Origin: Chitinimonas arctica | Lineage (GTDB): Bacteria > Pseudomonadota > Gammaproteobacteria > Burkholderiales > Chitinimonadaceae | DNA: 64,000 bases | Assembly: GCF_007431345.1 (NCBI RefSeq) | Contig: NZ_CP041730.1 | Location: 2,914,001-2,978,000 of the forward strand | Direction of reading: 5' to 3' | Part shown: positions 7,919 to 15,851 of the stretch, piece by piece | Layout of the letters: each line of letters opens with the position of its first letter | How positions within the stretch are numbered: the stretch's first letter is position 1 | Program-made: the position numbers and the translations under genes | Notes under the pieces: model-generated | Seen by the model: the letters and a program-made list of their open reading frames with translations, nothing else | Database searches by the model: none | Told to the model about the DNA's origin: nothing

Positions 7919-10696
7919 CTATTTCGCCGCGATCGGCTTGGATTTGGCGAAATCGCCGGCATACACCTGGATCAAGCGGCTGGGCTCGATGTATTTCCTG
8001 ATGGCCGCATTCACCTCGTCCAGGCTGGTAGCCTGGATACGCGCTTCCTGATCCGCCACGAAGCGCATATCGCGTTTCAGGAACAGCTGGCCCACCAGGA
8101 GATTGGCCAGGTTGCCGTCCTTGGTGCGATTGATGGCGGCGCCTTGCAGCAAGCCGCTCTTGGCCTCGCTCAGTTCGGTTTCGGTGATGCCGTCCTTGGC
8201 CAGCCTGGCGACTTCTTCCTGCACGCCGTTCTTGAGCTTGGCGAGGTTTTCCGGGGCGTAGATGGCGTACATGCCCAGCGAGGCATTGTCATCCGGACTG
8301 CTGACCTCCAGCCAGCTGCCGGCACCATAGCTGATGCCTTCCTGCTGCCGCAACCTGTCCATCAGGCGGTTCTTCAGCGCACCGCCGCCCAGCACGCGGC
8401 TGGCCAAGGCCAGGGCGGGATAGTCGGGCGCAGTGTCGCGCATGGCGAAAGGCAGCGCGGCGAAATACGCCGCATTGGCCTTGTCCGGGGTTTCCAGGAC
8501 GATGGCTGCGGGCTTGGCCGCATAGTGCGACTCCAGCACATAGGTGAACGGCACCTTGGCTTTCCAGTCGCCGAACAATTGCTTGGCCTGTGCCGTCACA
8601 GCGGCTTTGTCGAAGTCTCCCACCAGTGCCAGCTCGCCATGGCCGGCGCCGTAGAAGCGCTGGTGGAAGGCCTTCAGGTCGGCCAGCTTGACTGCCTTGA
8701 TATCGGTGATCATTTCCTCGTAGGTGGGAACGTAGCGCGGATCCCCCTTGCCGTAGGGGCTATCGTGCCGGCTCAGCGCCTGCTGGGCCAGGGCATCGGG
8801 CTGGCGCATCTGATTTTCGATACCGGTGATGTTTTCGGTCTTGAGGCTATCCAATTCGGCTGCGGGCAGGCTAGGCGCGCGCAGCAGATCGTGCAGGAGC
8901 ACCAGCAGTTCGGGCAGTTGCTCGCGGCGGGATTCGAAATGCACCTGCAAATGGTCGGCCGTGGCATTGATGGAGACCTGTGCCTTCAGCGCTTCCAGCC
9001 GGTCGGCGATCTCCTGGCGGTTCAGCTTGGCGGTGCCGCGCAGCAGCATGTCGCCCAGCAAGGCTGCATTGGCGGACTGCTTGAACAGGCTCTTTTCGTC
9101 GCCCATCCACAGGCTTAGCACGCCGTTCACGGTGCCGCCCCGGGTCTGCTTGGGCAGTAAGGCCAGTTGCATGCCATTGGGCAGGGCCAATCGCGTGGTG
9201 CGGGAATCGATATTGGCCGGGCTGGGGTCGAATGTCTCGCCGGCTGCCAGGGCGGCTTTGCCCTGGTAGTTGGCCACCATCTGGCCGATGTCGGGATCGG
9301 CCGGCATGGCGACGCGCGGCGGCTTGTCCGTGGGGATGAATTGTCCCAGGGTACGGTTGGATTCCTTCAGGTAGTTTTCGGCCACGCGCTGGACATCGGC
9401 CAAGCTGGCGGCTTCGATCCGGTCCCGCCCGAGGAAGAACAGGCGCCAATCGCCCGCGGCAATGGCTTCGGACAATTCCACGCCGAATTGGACCGGGTCG
9501 CTGAGGGTCTTGTCGTAGCGGTTCAGCAAGGCGGTCCTGGCCCGCTTCAGTTCCGCTTCCGTTATCGGCTGCCGTTTAATCTCTTCTATCACGGCCAGCA
9601 AGCCTTGACGGGCATCCGCGCGCGATTGTGTCTTGTTCAGCTCGGTGAAGAACAGGACATAGCCGGGTTCGCGCAATTCGAATTGGTAGGCCCAGGCATT
9701 GGCGGCTTTTTTCTTCTCCACCAAGGCTTTATGCAGGCGCCCGGTGGGGGTGTCGCCGAGGATCTGCACCAGCAGCGCCATGGCGGACGAGTCCGGGTGG
9801 GCGGCCGGCGCGGTGTGGTAGAGCACGCCGACCTGCTGGGTGTCGCCGACCCGGGTCAGCGAGACCTCGCGGGCGCCATCCTGGACCGGATCGCGGGTAT
9901 AGGTCGGTGTCAGGACCCGTGCCGGCTTGGGGATGGCGGCGAAATGCGCCACGATGCGCTGCAGGACCTGGGCTTCATCGAACTTGCCGGTGACGGTCAG
10001 CACCGCATTGTCCGGCTGGTAATGGCGCTGGTAAAAGGCCTGCAGGTTTTCGATCTTGACGTTCTCCACATCCGCCCGCGCGCCGATGGTGTCCTTGCCG
10101 TAGTTGTGCCAGTCAAAGGCGGTGGCCGTCATCTTTTGCATCAGGATGCGGGCCGGATCGTTCTCGCCCATTTCCATTTCGTTGCGGACCACGGTCATTT
10201 CCGAGTCCAGCGCGGTCTTGGCGATAAAGGAATTGACCATGCGGTCGGCTTCCATCCTGAGCGCCCAATCCAGGTTCTCGTCGCTGGCGGCGAAAGTCTC
10301 GTGGTAGTTGGTGCGGTCATACCAGGTGGTGCCATTGAAACGCATGCCGCGTTTGGCGAGTTCCTGCACGATGGTCTTGTCCGGCATGGACGGCGTGCCC
10401 TTGAACACCAGGTGTTCCAGCAGGTGGGCCATGCCGGTTTCGCCGTAGCTCTCGTGCCGGCTACCGACCAGGTAGGTGATATTGACCGTGGTGGTGGACT
10501 TGGACGCATCGGGCGCCAGCAGCACGCGCAAGCCGTTGGCCAGGCGGTATTCGCTGATCCCCTCCACGCTGGTGTATTTGACCGCTTGCGCGTTGGGCGC
10601 GGCGGCAGGCGAGGCGGGCGCGCCTTCCGCGGCCACGCCGGGCAGGGTAAAGCCCAACGACAGGGCAAGTGCGATGCTCAAGGGGGTGAAACGCAT
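7919..10696 (-). CDS. Large M16-family zinc metallopeptidase, exported
   Basis: A 925-aa protein with a signal peptide (MRFTPLSIALALSLGFTLPGVAA) and two tandem M16 (pitrilysin/insulinase) halves. The N-terminal half has the inverted zinc motif HLLEH at residues 91-95 and the downstream Glu in VRNEMEMGEN. The C-terminal half lacks HxxEH and is the usual structural partner. These enzymes degrade small peptides in the periplasm. ATG 10696 has GGAGA just upstream and is preferred over an upstream open extension. It is followed tail to tail by the YqiA gene after 13 bp. Confidence 0.9.
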   Translation of the reverse strand: MRFTPLSIALALSLGFTLPGVAAEGAPASPAAAPNAQAVKYTSVEGISEYRLANGLRVLLAPDASKSTTTVNITYLVGSRHESYGETGMAHLLEHLVFKGTPSMPDKTIVQELAKRGMRFNGTTWYDRTNYHETFAASDENLDWALRMEADRMVNSFIAKTALDSEMTVVRNEMEMGENDPARILMQKMTATAFDWHNYGKDTIGARADVENVKIENLQAFYQRHYQPDNAVLTVTGKFDEAQVLQRIVAHFAAIPKPARVLTPTYTRDPVQDGAREVSLTRVGDTQQVGVLYHTAPAAHPDSSAMALLVQILGDTPTGRLHKALVEKKKAANAWAYQFELREPGYVLFFTELNKTQSRADARQGLLAVIEEIKRQPITEAELKRARTALLNRYDKTLSDPVQFGVELSEAIAAGDWRLFFLGRDRIEAASLADVQRVAENYLKESNRTLGQFIPTDKPPRVAMPADPDIGQMVANYQGKAALAAGETFDPSPANIDSRTTRLALPNGMQLALLPKQTRGGTVNGVLSLWMGDEKSLFKQSANAALLGDMLLRGTAKLNRQEIADRLEALKAQVSINATADHLQVHFESRREQLPELLVLLHDLLRAPSLPAAELDSLKTENITGIENQMRQPDALAQQALSRHDSPYGKGDPRYVPTYEEMITDIKAVKLADLKAFHQRFYGAGHGELALVGDFDKAAVTAQAKQLFGDWKAKVPFTYVLESHYAAKPAAIVLETPDKANAAYFAALPFAMRDTAPDYPALALASRVLGGGALKNRLMDRLRQQEGISYGAGSWLEVSSPDDNASLGMYAIYAPENLAKLKNGVQEEVARLAKDGITETELSEAKSGLLQGAAINRTKDGNLANLLVGQLFLKRDMRFVADQEARIQATSLDEVNAAIRKYIEPSRLIQVYAGDFAKSKPIAAK

Positions 10697-10796
10697 GTTC
10701 TCTCCATGACGGGCCTTGGGCCCATTTTTTGGGTACAGATTAGCGGCTAGCGCGCATACATCGGTGCTTGGCGGAAACGGATGGGACTTCGCCGGC

Positions 10797-11297
10797 TTAT
10801 TCGAGTTCGGCCATATTACGCAAGGTTTGCCCGGTTGCCCGGCAGTTGCGCCATTCCGGCAACACGGTCGCACCCAGGGCCCGGTAGAAGTCCAGCGCCG
10901 GCGTATTCCAGTCCAGCACGGCCCATTCGAAGCGGCCGCATTCGCGCGCGACCGCGCGCTTGGCGACTTCGCGGAACATGGCCTCGCCTATGCCGTTGCG
11001 CCGGTATTCGGGTAGCACGAACAGGTCTTCGAGATACAGGCCGGGTTTGGCGAGAAAACTGGAGTAATTGTGGTAATACAGGGCGAAGCCGACCGCATGC
11101 GCGTGGCCGCCCCGGTCCACTTCGGCCAGCAGCGCTTCGATATAGGGGCGGGGACCCCACAAGTGTTCATGCAACTGGTCCGCCGAGCCGACGCATTGGT
11201 GGCTGAGTTTTTCGTAGGCGGCCAACTCGCGTACCAGCTCGTACAGTGCCGGCGCATCGCCGGGCTGGGCGTCGCGTACCGTGAATGCCTGCCTCAT
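10797..11297 (-). CDS. GNAT-family N-acetyltransferase (diamine acetyltransferase-like)
   Basis: A 166-aa GNAT. The acetyl-CoA pyrophosphate loop is visible as EYRRNGIGEAMF (about residues 97-108). The flanking sequence LYLEDLFVLPEYR and the C-terminal WAVLDWNTPALDFYRALGA resemble the spermidine/spermine (diamine) acetyltransferase branch. The substrate is an inference. Its ATG overlaps the TGA of a 38-codon frame just upstream (ATGA at 11294-11297), suggesting translational coupling. Confidence 0.82.
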   Translation of the reverse strand: MRQAFTVRDAQPGDAPALYELVRELAAYEKLSHQCVGSADQLHEHLWGPRPYIEALLAEVDRGGHAHAVGFALYYHNYSSFLAKPGLYLEDLFVLPEYRRNGIGEAMFREVAKRAVARECGRFEWAVLDWNTPALDFYRALGATVLPEWRNCRATGQTLRNMAELE

Positions 11298-11410
11298 GGC
11301 GCCAGGCCTCCCGATTGTTCGCGCCAGGCGGCGGGCAGCGGCTTGGTGGCCCCCATATCGCCCCAGCGCATGGGATACACGTCAAGAGCAAGCGTCGGCA
11401 GGGTAGTCAT
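11294..11410 (-). CDS. Possible 38-aa leader peptide upstream of the GNAT gene
   Basis: A short frame starts at ATG 11410 (MTTLPTLALDVYPMRWGDMG) and ends in a TGA that overlaps the GNAT start codon by the ATGA pattern typical of coupled genes. No good Shine-Dalgarno is seen, and the sequence matches no family known to me. It could be a leader peptide, the tail of a decayed gene, or chance. The overlap is the only support. Confidence 0.3.
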   Translation of the reverse strand: MTTLPTLALDVYPMRWGDMGATKPLPAAWREQSGGLAP

Positions 11411-11559
11411 GGCGGCCTGTGAAAATTCGATGAGCCGCTAGAGTAGCTCGACCAGCATTTTTATTAAACCATGGCGGACTCGACTGTCTGACTCAGCTTT
11501 GCCGCCCACATCGTTGTCCAGGCCCTAAAATGTCCTGATCGCGTCCCAAGGTCTTATCC

Positions 11560-12486
11560 ATGTCGCTTGCCTCCCTTGCCCAAACCGCCATTTGCGCGGT
11601 CAGCCATGCCCACGGGCTCTTTCTCGGTTTCGACCTGCTGGACCACGCCGAAGCGGCGGCCGCCCGGTGCGCCATCGGCGAGCTGGCCGCACGGCTGGAC
11701 GATTGGGTCCTCAGCGTACCGGCCGCGCGTAATTGTTGGGCCATCGCAGTGGGCAGCGAGGCCTGGTTGGAACTGGTAGGCACCGACGCGCCGCGTGAGC
11801 TGCAGCCTTTTCCCCATTTCGAGGATGCGCGCTATCCGATGCCGGTGACGCCACATGCCCTGTTTATCCATCTGCGCAGCGAGCGGCATGATCTCTGCCA
11901 CCAGGCCGGGCAACTGGCCCAAAGCATATTGGCGCGGCAGTTTGTCCTGGCGGATTGCACGGCCGGATTCCGCTACCTGGACAGCCGCGATCTGACCGGT
12001 TTCGTGGACGGTACCGAAAACCCGCCGCCGGAGGAGCGCCCCGAGGTGGCCCTGGTCGATGACGACGGCGCGTTCAATGGCGGCAGCTATCTGCATGTGC
12101 AGCGCTATGTGCATGACCTGCGCAATTGGGAACGGTTGCCGGTGGCGGAGCAGGAGGGGATGGTGGGCCGCAGCAAGGCTGACGATATCGAGATGGACGA
12201 TGCGGTCAAACCGGCCGGCGCCCATATCGCCCGGGTGGTGATCGAGGAGGATGGCGAGGAGTTGGAGATCGTCCGCCAGTCATTGCCCTATGGGCAGCCC
12301 GGGGCCGAGCAAGGGCTGTTTTTCGTCAGCTACTGCAAGACGCCGCGCCACTTCAATTTGATGCTGGCACGCATGAATGCCCGGAGCGAAGGAGAAGGCG
12401 ACCATCTGTTGCGTTTTAGCCGTGCGGTAAGCAGCGCTGCCTATTTCGCGCCGCCGATGGCCTTGCTGCGGGCCTGGGCGGGCTGA
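11560..12486 (+). CDS. Dyp-type heme peroxidase
   Basis: A 308-aa dye-decolorising peroxidase of the YfeX-like class. The family signature GFVDGTENP is at residues 147-155, with the catalytic distal Asp150. The probable proximal heme ligand is His222 (GAHIARVV), and Arg240 in EIVRQSLPYG is the likely distal Arg. There is no Tat or Sec signal, so it is cytoplasmic. YfeX-like enzymes oxidise porphyrinogens or other organic donors with hydrogen peroxide. There is no obvious encapsulin partner nearby. Confidence 0.92.
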   Translation: MSLASLAQTAICAVSHAHGLFLGFDLLDHAEAAAARCAIGELAARLDDWVLSVPAARNCWAIAVGSEAWLELVGTDAPRELQPFPHFEDARYPMPVTPHALFIHLRSERHDLCHQAGQLAQSILARQFVLADCTAGFRYLDSRDLTGFVDGTENPPPEERPEVALVDDDGAFNGGSYLHVQRYVHDLRNWERLPVAEQEGMVGRSKADDIEMDDAVKPAGAHIARVVIEEDGEELEIVRQSLPYGQPGAEQGLFFVSYCKTPRHFNLMLARMNARSEGEGDHLLRFSRAVSSAAYFAPPMALLRAWAG

Positions 12487-12596
12487 TCCGACCCCGCGCC
12501 AGGAAGTAGGCAAATCCGGACAATGCGCTATTGGGGTATCTGCCTAGGGTGTCGGCCGGATACAATGCGGGTTTGCCTTTTCAACTTGGACAGCAC

Positions 12597-13538
12597 ATGC
12601 CCACCCTGATTTGCGGCTCGGTCGCTTACGACACCATCATGGTCTTTCCGGACCGCTTCAAGCATCACATCCTGCCGGACAAGGTCCATATGCTCTCGGT
12701 GTCTTTCCTGGTGCCCGAGATGCGTCGCGAGTTTGGCGGTTGCGCCGGCAATATCGGCTACAACCTGCAGTTGCTGGGCGGCGAGCCGGTCATCATGGCG
12801 ACCGTGGGGCAGGACTTCACCCCCTATGCCGCCCGGCTGAGCGCGCTTGGCGTGCGCCAGGACTGCATCCGCATGGTACCGGAACTCTTTACGCCGCAGT
12901 GCTTCATTACTACCGATCTGGACGACAACCAGATCACCGCTTTCCATCCCGGCGCCATGAGCGAATCGCACGACAATCGCTTCGATCATATCAGCGGCTT
13001 GAAGCTGGCCCTGGTCGGTCCGGACGGCCGTGAAGGCATGCTGGCGCGTTGCCGCGAGCTGCAGGAAGCGGATATTCCCTTTGTGTTCGATCCGGGCCAG
13101 GCCATGCCGCTGTTTACCGGCGAGGAATTGCGGGGCGCCGTGGCTGCCGCGGCCTATGTCACGCTGAACGACTACGAAGCAGCGCTGATGGAAGAAAAGA
13201 CCGGCAAGTCGATCACCGACCTGGCCGCCATGGTACGCGCGCTGATCGTGACGCGCGGCAGTGAGGGGTCGACCATCTATGTGGGCGGTCGCGAGATCGT
13301 GATTCCGGCGGCGCAAGCCAAGGATGTGCTGGATCCGACCGGTTGCGGCGATGCTTATCGCGCCGGCCTGTTGTTCGGTATCGAGAAAGGCTGGGATTGG
13401 GAAACCACCGGCCGCCTGGCCTCGCTGCTGGGCGCCATCAAGATCGCCGCGCGCGGTGGCCAGAACCACCACTTCGATCGCGACAGCCTGAGGGCCGATT
13501 ACCGCGAAGCCTTTGGCCACGAGTTGCCGGCCTGGTAA
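12597..13538 (+). CDS. PfkB-family nucleoside kinase, adenosine kinase-like
   Basis: A 313-aa PfkB/ribokinase-fold enzyme. The N-terminus ICGSVAYDTIMVFPDRF and the segment LSFLVPEMRREFGGCAGNIGYN resemble the bacterial adenosine kinase group typified by mycobacterial AdoK more than sugar kinases. The catalytic loop DPTGCGDAYRAG (about residues 244-255) contains the anion-hole GxGD and the catalytic Asp. ATG 12597 fits the family start. The likely reaction is phosphorylation of adenosine to AMP with ATP; the substrate is inferred. Confidence 0.85.
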   Translation: MPTLICGSVAYDTIMVFPDRFKHHILPDKVHMLSVSFLVPEMRREFGGCAGNIGYNLQLLGGEPVIMATVGQDFTPYAARLSALGVRQDCIRMVPELFTPQCFITTDLDDNQITAFHPGAMSESHDNRFDHISGLKLALVGPDGREGMLARCRELQEADIPFVFDPGQAMPLFTGEELRGAVAAAAYVTLNDYEAALMEEKTGKSITDLAAMVRALIVTRGSEGSTIYVGGREIVIPAAQAKDVLDPTGCGDAYRAGLLFGIEKGWDWETTGRLASLLGAIKIAARGGQNHHFDRDSLRADYREAFGHELPAW

Positions 13539-13822
13539 GTCCGACAAGGCACGACGGTGCGCCGTCGTGCCGCTGCCCATTACGCTAGGACGCGCTGATT
13601 CCATGCATTGACGAGCGTCAGCGAGGCTCCCTCGCGGCGGGTGCGTGGTTGTAGGCGCCGAAGGCACCGTACAACCACGGCCCACTCCTTGCGGGTGCGA
13701 GGGCGGGGCCGCCCGGGTGAGGGGGAGTGTGATAAATCAGCGAAGGGATCGTTGATTTATCACAGCCCGTGAACGCCCGGCTCTGCCGGGCGGTGAGCCG
13801 CAGTTTGAGAAGGCGCAATATT
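13539..13822 (+). repeat. Intergenic palindrome cluster between convergent kinase and aroE genes
   Basis: This 284-bp non-coding stretch holds several inverted repeats. There is a 6-bp stem gcgagg/cctcgc at 13621-13635. A 9-bp stem gtggttgta/tacaaccac at 13645-13678 has an inner stem. A 12-bp perfect inverted repeat TGTGATAAATCA/TGATTTATCACA lies at 13728-13739 and 13753-13764. A CCACTCCTTGCGGGTGC segment at about 13682 also occurs in the maf terminator loop. The structure at 13645-13678 resembles one at 45356-45384. These look like REP-type elements; short frames across them are not credible genes. Confidence 0.65.
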
Positions 13823-14641
13823 TCAGTGTGTCCCTAAGGCGGCGCGCAGCTCGGTCAGTACCGGCTGGGTCTCGGGCCGCACCCCGCGCCACAGGTAGAA
13901 CGCTTCCGCCGCCTGTTCCACCAGCATCCCCAGGCCATCCAGCCGCATGGCCACGCCGCCTGCGGCCGCTTGCGCCAGGAATGGCGTTTCTTCCTTGCCG
14001 TACATCATGTCGTAAGCCACCGTTTCCAGCCGCCATAAACTGGGCGGCAAGGGCAGCTGCTGGCCGGCCAGGCTGGCGGACGTGGCATTGATCACCAGGT
14101 CGAAAGCCTGTCCGGCCAAGGCATCCAGGCCGGTGGCTTGCAAGTTGGCCGCGGAGAATCGCTCGGCCAGCTGGGTCGCCTTGTCGGCGGAACGATTGGC
14201 CAGTAGCAAGCGCGCCGGCTTTTCCGCCAGCAGGGGCGCGATCACGCCGCGCGCCGCGCCGCCTGCACCCAGCAGCAGGATACGTTTACCGCGCAGTTCG
14301 GTATGGCGCAGCAGGTCACGGCACAGTCCGGCGCCATCGGTGTTGTCGCCGACCAGGCCGTCGTCGTCCAGCCAAAGCGTATTCACCGCGCCGGCCAGTT
14401 CGGCACGCGCGCTCAACCGGTTGGCGAAGCGGTAGGCTTCTTCCTTGAACGGGACGGTGACATTGCAGCCCTTGCCGCCCATGGCCAGGAATTCGGCGGC
14501 GCAGTCGCTAAAACCATCCAGCGGCGCTTCCAGTCGCGTGTAGTTCAGTTTCTGGCCGGTCTGGAGCGCGAAAGCGGCATGGATGGCGGGTGATTTGCTG
14601 TGGGCAATCGGGTTGCCGATGACGGCATAACGGTCGGTCAT
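13823..14641 (-). CDS. aroE: Shikimate dehydrogenase (NADP-dependent)
   Basis: A 272-aa enzyme reducing 3-dehydroshikimate to shikimate in aromatic amino acid synthesis. The N-terminal substrate pocket shows VIGNPIAHSKSPAIHAAF. The catalytic Lys is in NVTVPFKEEAYRFA, and the catalytic Asp is in GDNTDGAGL. The NADP site is LLLGAGGAARGV, followed by ANRSADKA, whose Asn-Arg-Ser favours NADP. Length equals E. coli AroE. The upstream DUF4124/rhodanese pair is on the same strand, 45 bp away. Confidence 0.96.
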   Translation of the reverse strand: MTDRYAVIGNPIAHSKSPAIHAAFALQTGQKLNYTRLEAPLDGFSDCAAEFLAMGGKGCNVTVPFKEEAYRFANRLSARAELAGAVNTLWLDDDGLVGDNTDGAGLCRDLLRHTELRGKRILLLGAGGAARGVIAPLLAEKPARLLLANRSADKATQLAERFSAANLQATGLDALAGQAFDLVINATSASLAGQQLPLPPSLWRLETVAYDMMYGKEETPFLAQAAAGGVAMRLDGLGMLVEQAAEAFYLWRGVRPETQPVLTELRAALGTH

Positions 14642-14686
14642 GTAGGGGGCGCATCAAGGTGAAGAGTTAAGAGCGGTGCCGCCCGC

Positions 14687-15082
14687 CTATTTGCCGAGCT
14701 GGTCGCCGAGTTGCCTGACCCGTTCCAGCGCCAGGTTGCGCGGCGCCGTCTGCGCCTGGATGCAGCGGGCTTGTGCCGCCACATCGTCCATCTCGCAGCT
14801 GGCCGGTGGCGCGGCCGGCGTCGCGGCGCTGGCCGGCGGCTGGCTTGCCTTGGCCAACTCTGCCTTGCTGGCGCCCTTGACGATGTTCAAGGGCTTGAGC
14901 TGGACTTGTACCGCGTTGGCCGCGCCCGGGTGATCGCCATATTGGACCTTGCCGCCGGCATCGGTCCAGCGATAGACCGGCTTGCTTTCCTGGGCCGGCT
15001 GCAGGGTGGCCATCAGGCTGTCGCGCTGCCACCAGGCGGCGGCCAACAGTCCGGCAACGATCAGCACCAGCGGGAGGCGCAT
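14687..15082 (-). CDS. DUF4124 domain-containing membrane-anchored protein
   Basis: A 131-aa protein with one N-terminal hydrophobic segment (MRLPLVLIVAGLLAAAWW) serving as signal or anchor. A DUF4124 module follows (YRWTDAGGKVQYGDHPG, about residues 37-53), then an Ala/Pro-rich linker and a C-terminal helical part with two Cys residues (SCEMDDVAAQARC). The start lies 1 base after the rhodanese stop, so the genes are coupled. Function is unknown. It is shorter than the DUF4124 protein at 3360-3983, sharing only the module. Confidence 0.75.
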   Translation of the reverse strand: MRLPLVLIVAGLLAAAWWQRDSLMATLQPAQESKPVYRWTDAGGKVQYGDHPGAANAVQVQLKPLNIVKGASKAELAKASQPPASAATPAAPPASCEMDDVAAQARCIQAQTAPRNLALERVRQLGDQLGK

Positions 15083-15083
15083 G

Positions 15084-15536
15084 CTAGGCCTGGTTCCACG
15101 GCAAGCCGCGGGCCTTCCAGCCATTGAGCCGGCCGCGCTGGCCCGCGTCGTCGCGATCGCCCTCGAAGCCTTCCAGCACGTTGTAGCACTCCGAGTAGCC
15201 GTTGGCGGCCGCCAGGGCAGCGGCTTCGTGCGAGCGGCCGCCGGTGCGGCAAAGGAAGAACAGCACCTCTTCCGCATCCAGCTGATGTTTGAGCTGTTCC
15301 AGGAAATTCGGGTTGGGATGCATGCCCGGCCAGGTCTTCCATTCGATCTTGACGGCGTTGGCCGGCGTGCCGACGAACTGCCATTCCGCATGGCTGCGCA
15401 CATCCACCAGCTTGCTATTGGGCAAGTTGGCCAGCAGGGTATGTGCTTCGTCAGGGGTGAGGGCACCGGAATAGGCAAGGCCCTGTTGTTCGGCACGTAC
15501 CCGAGCGCGTTGCAGGATATCGTTGGTCTGGCTCAT
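15084..15536 (-). CDS. Rhodanese-like sulfurtransferase domain protein
   Basis: A 150-aa single-domain rhodanese. The active-site loop CRTGGRSHEAA carries the persulfide-forming Cys (about residue 95). The domain begins with DEAHTLLANLPNSKLVDVRSHAEW. Such proteins move sulfane sulfur from thiosulfate or persulfides to acceptors; the physiological partner is not evident. It is cytoplasmic (no signal), in an apparent operon with the DUF4124 gene and possibly aroE. Confidence 0.87.
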   Translation of the reverse strand: MSQTNDILQRARVRAEQQGLAYSGALTPDEAHTLLANLPNSKLVDVRSHAEWQFVGTPANAVKIEWKTWPGMHPNPNFLEQLKHQLDAEEVLFFLCRTGGRSHEAAALAAANGYSECYNVLEGFEGDRDDAGQRGRLNGWKARGLPWNQA

Positions 15537-15719
15537 GATGGGTTCTCCACTGGCTGCCTGTCGGCTTGTAATGGATTATGGCAAAGATAGGCCGCGCTGA
15601 GTTGGCGAGGAATGGCCCGCACCAAAACAGGGCGTCATTTTATTTGCGCCGCACCAATGCAGGGCGCGCCACGGGGGTAAAATGCCCCCGCATGGTGAAC
15701 GGGCCAGTCCGGCCGGCCG

Positions 15720-15735
15720 TGGCATGCTTCCTGCT
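15720..15735 (+). promoter_or_regulatory. Possible sigma-54 promoter upstream of glnA
   Basis: TGGCATGCTTCCTGCT matches the sigma-54 pattern TGGCACG-N4-TTGCW with two mismatches, and the GG and GC elements have correct spacing. It lies about 117 bp before the glnA start, consistent with NtrC-type nitrogen control known for glnA in proteobacteria. The rest of the 315-bp rhodanese-glnA gap (15537-15851) shows no convincing sigma-70 promoter or gene. Confidence 0.4.
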
Positions 15736-15851
15736 AAATGGCTGGCCTGATCTCATCGGGCACGAGCAGGACGCGTGGCCAGGCTTTACAATCCAATATC
15801 CAGCCGGCCCGGCAACGCGCCGGCGTCCCACTACCCTCAGGAGTTATGCAA

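Noticed and set aside
9167..10750. A 527-codon open frame on the plus strand opposite the M16 peptidase gene
   Set aside because: It mirrors the real gene frame in GC-rich DNA, has a low-complexity His/Gly/Gln-rich translation with no motifs, and has no ribosome site.
13618..13818. A short minus-strand frame in the intergenic palindromes
   Set aside because: It is made entirely of inverted repeats, and its product matches the kind of false protein often annotated across REP elements.
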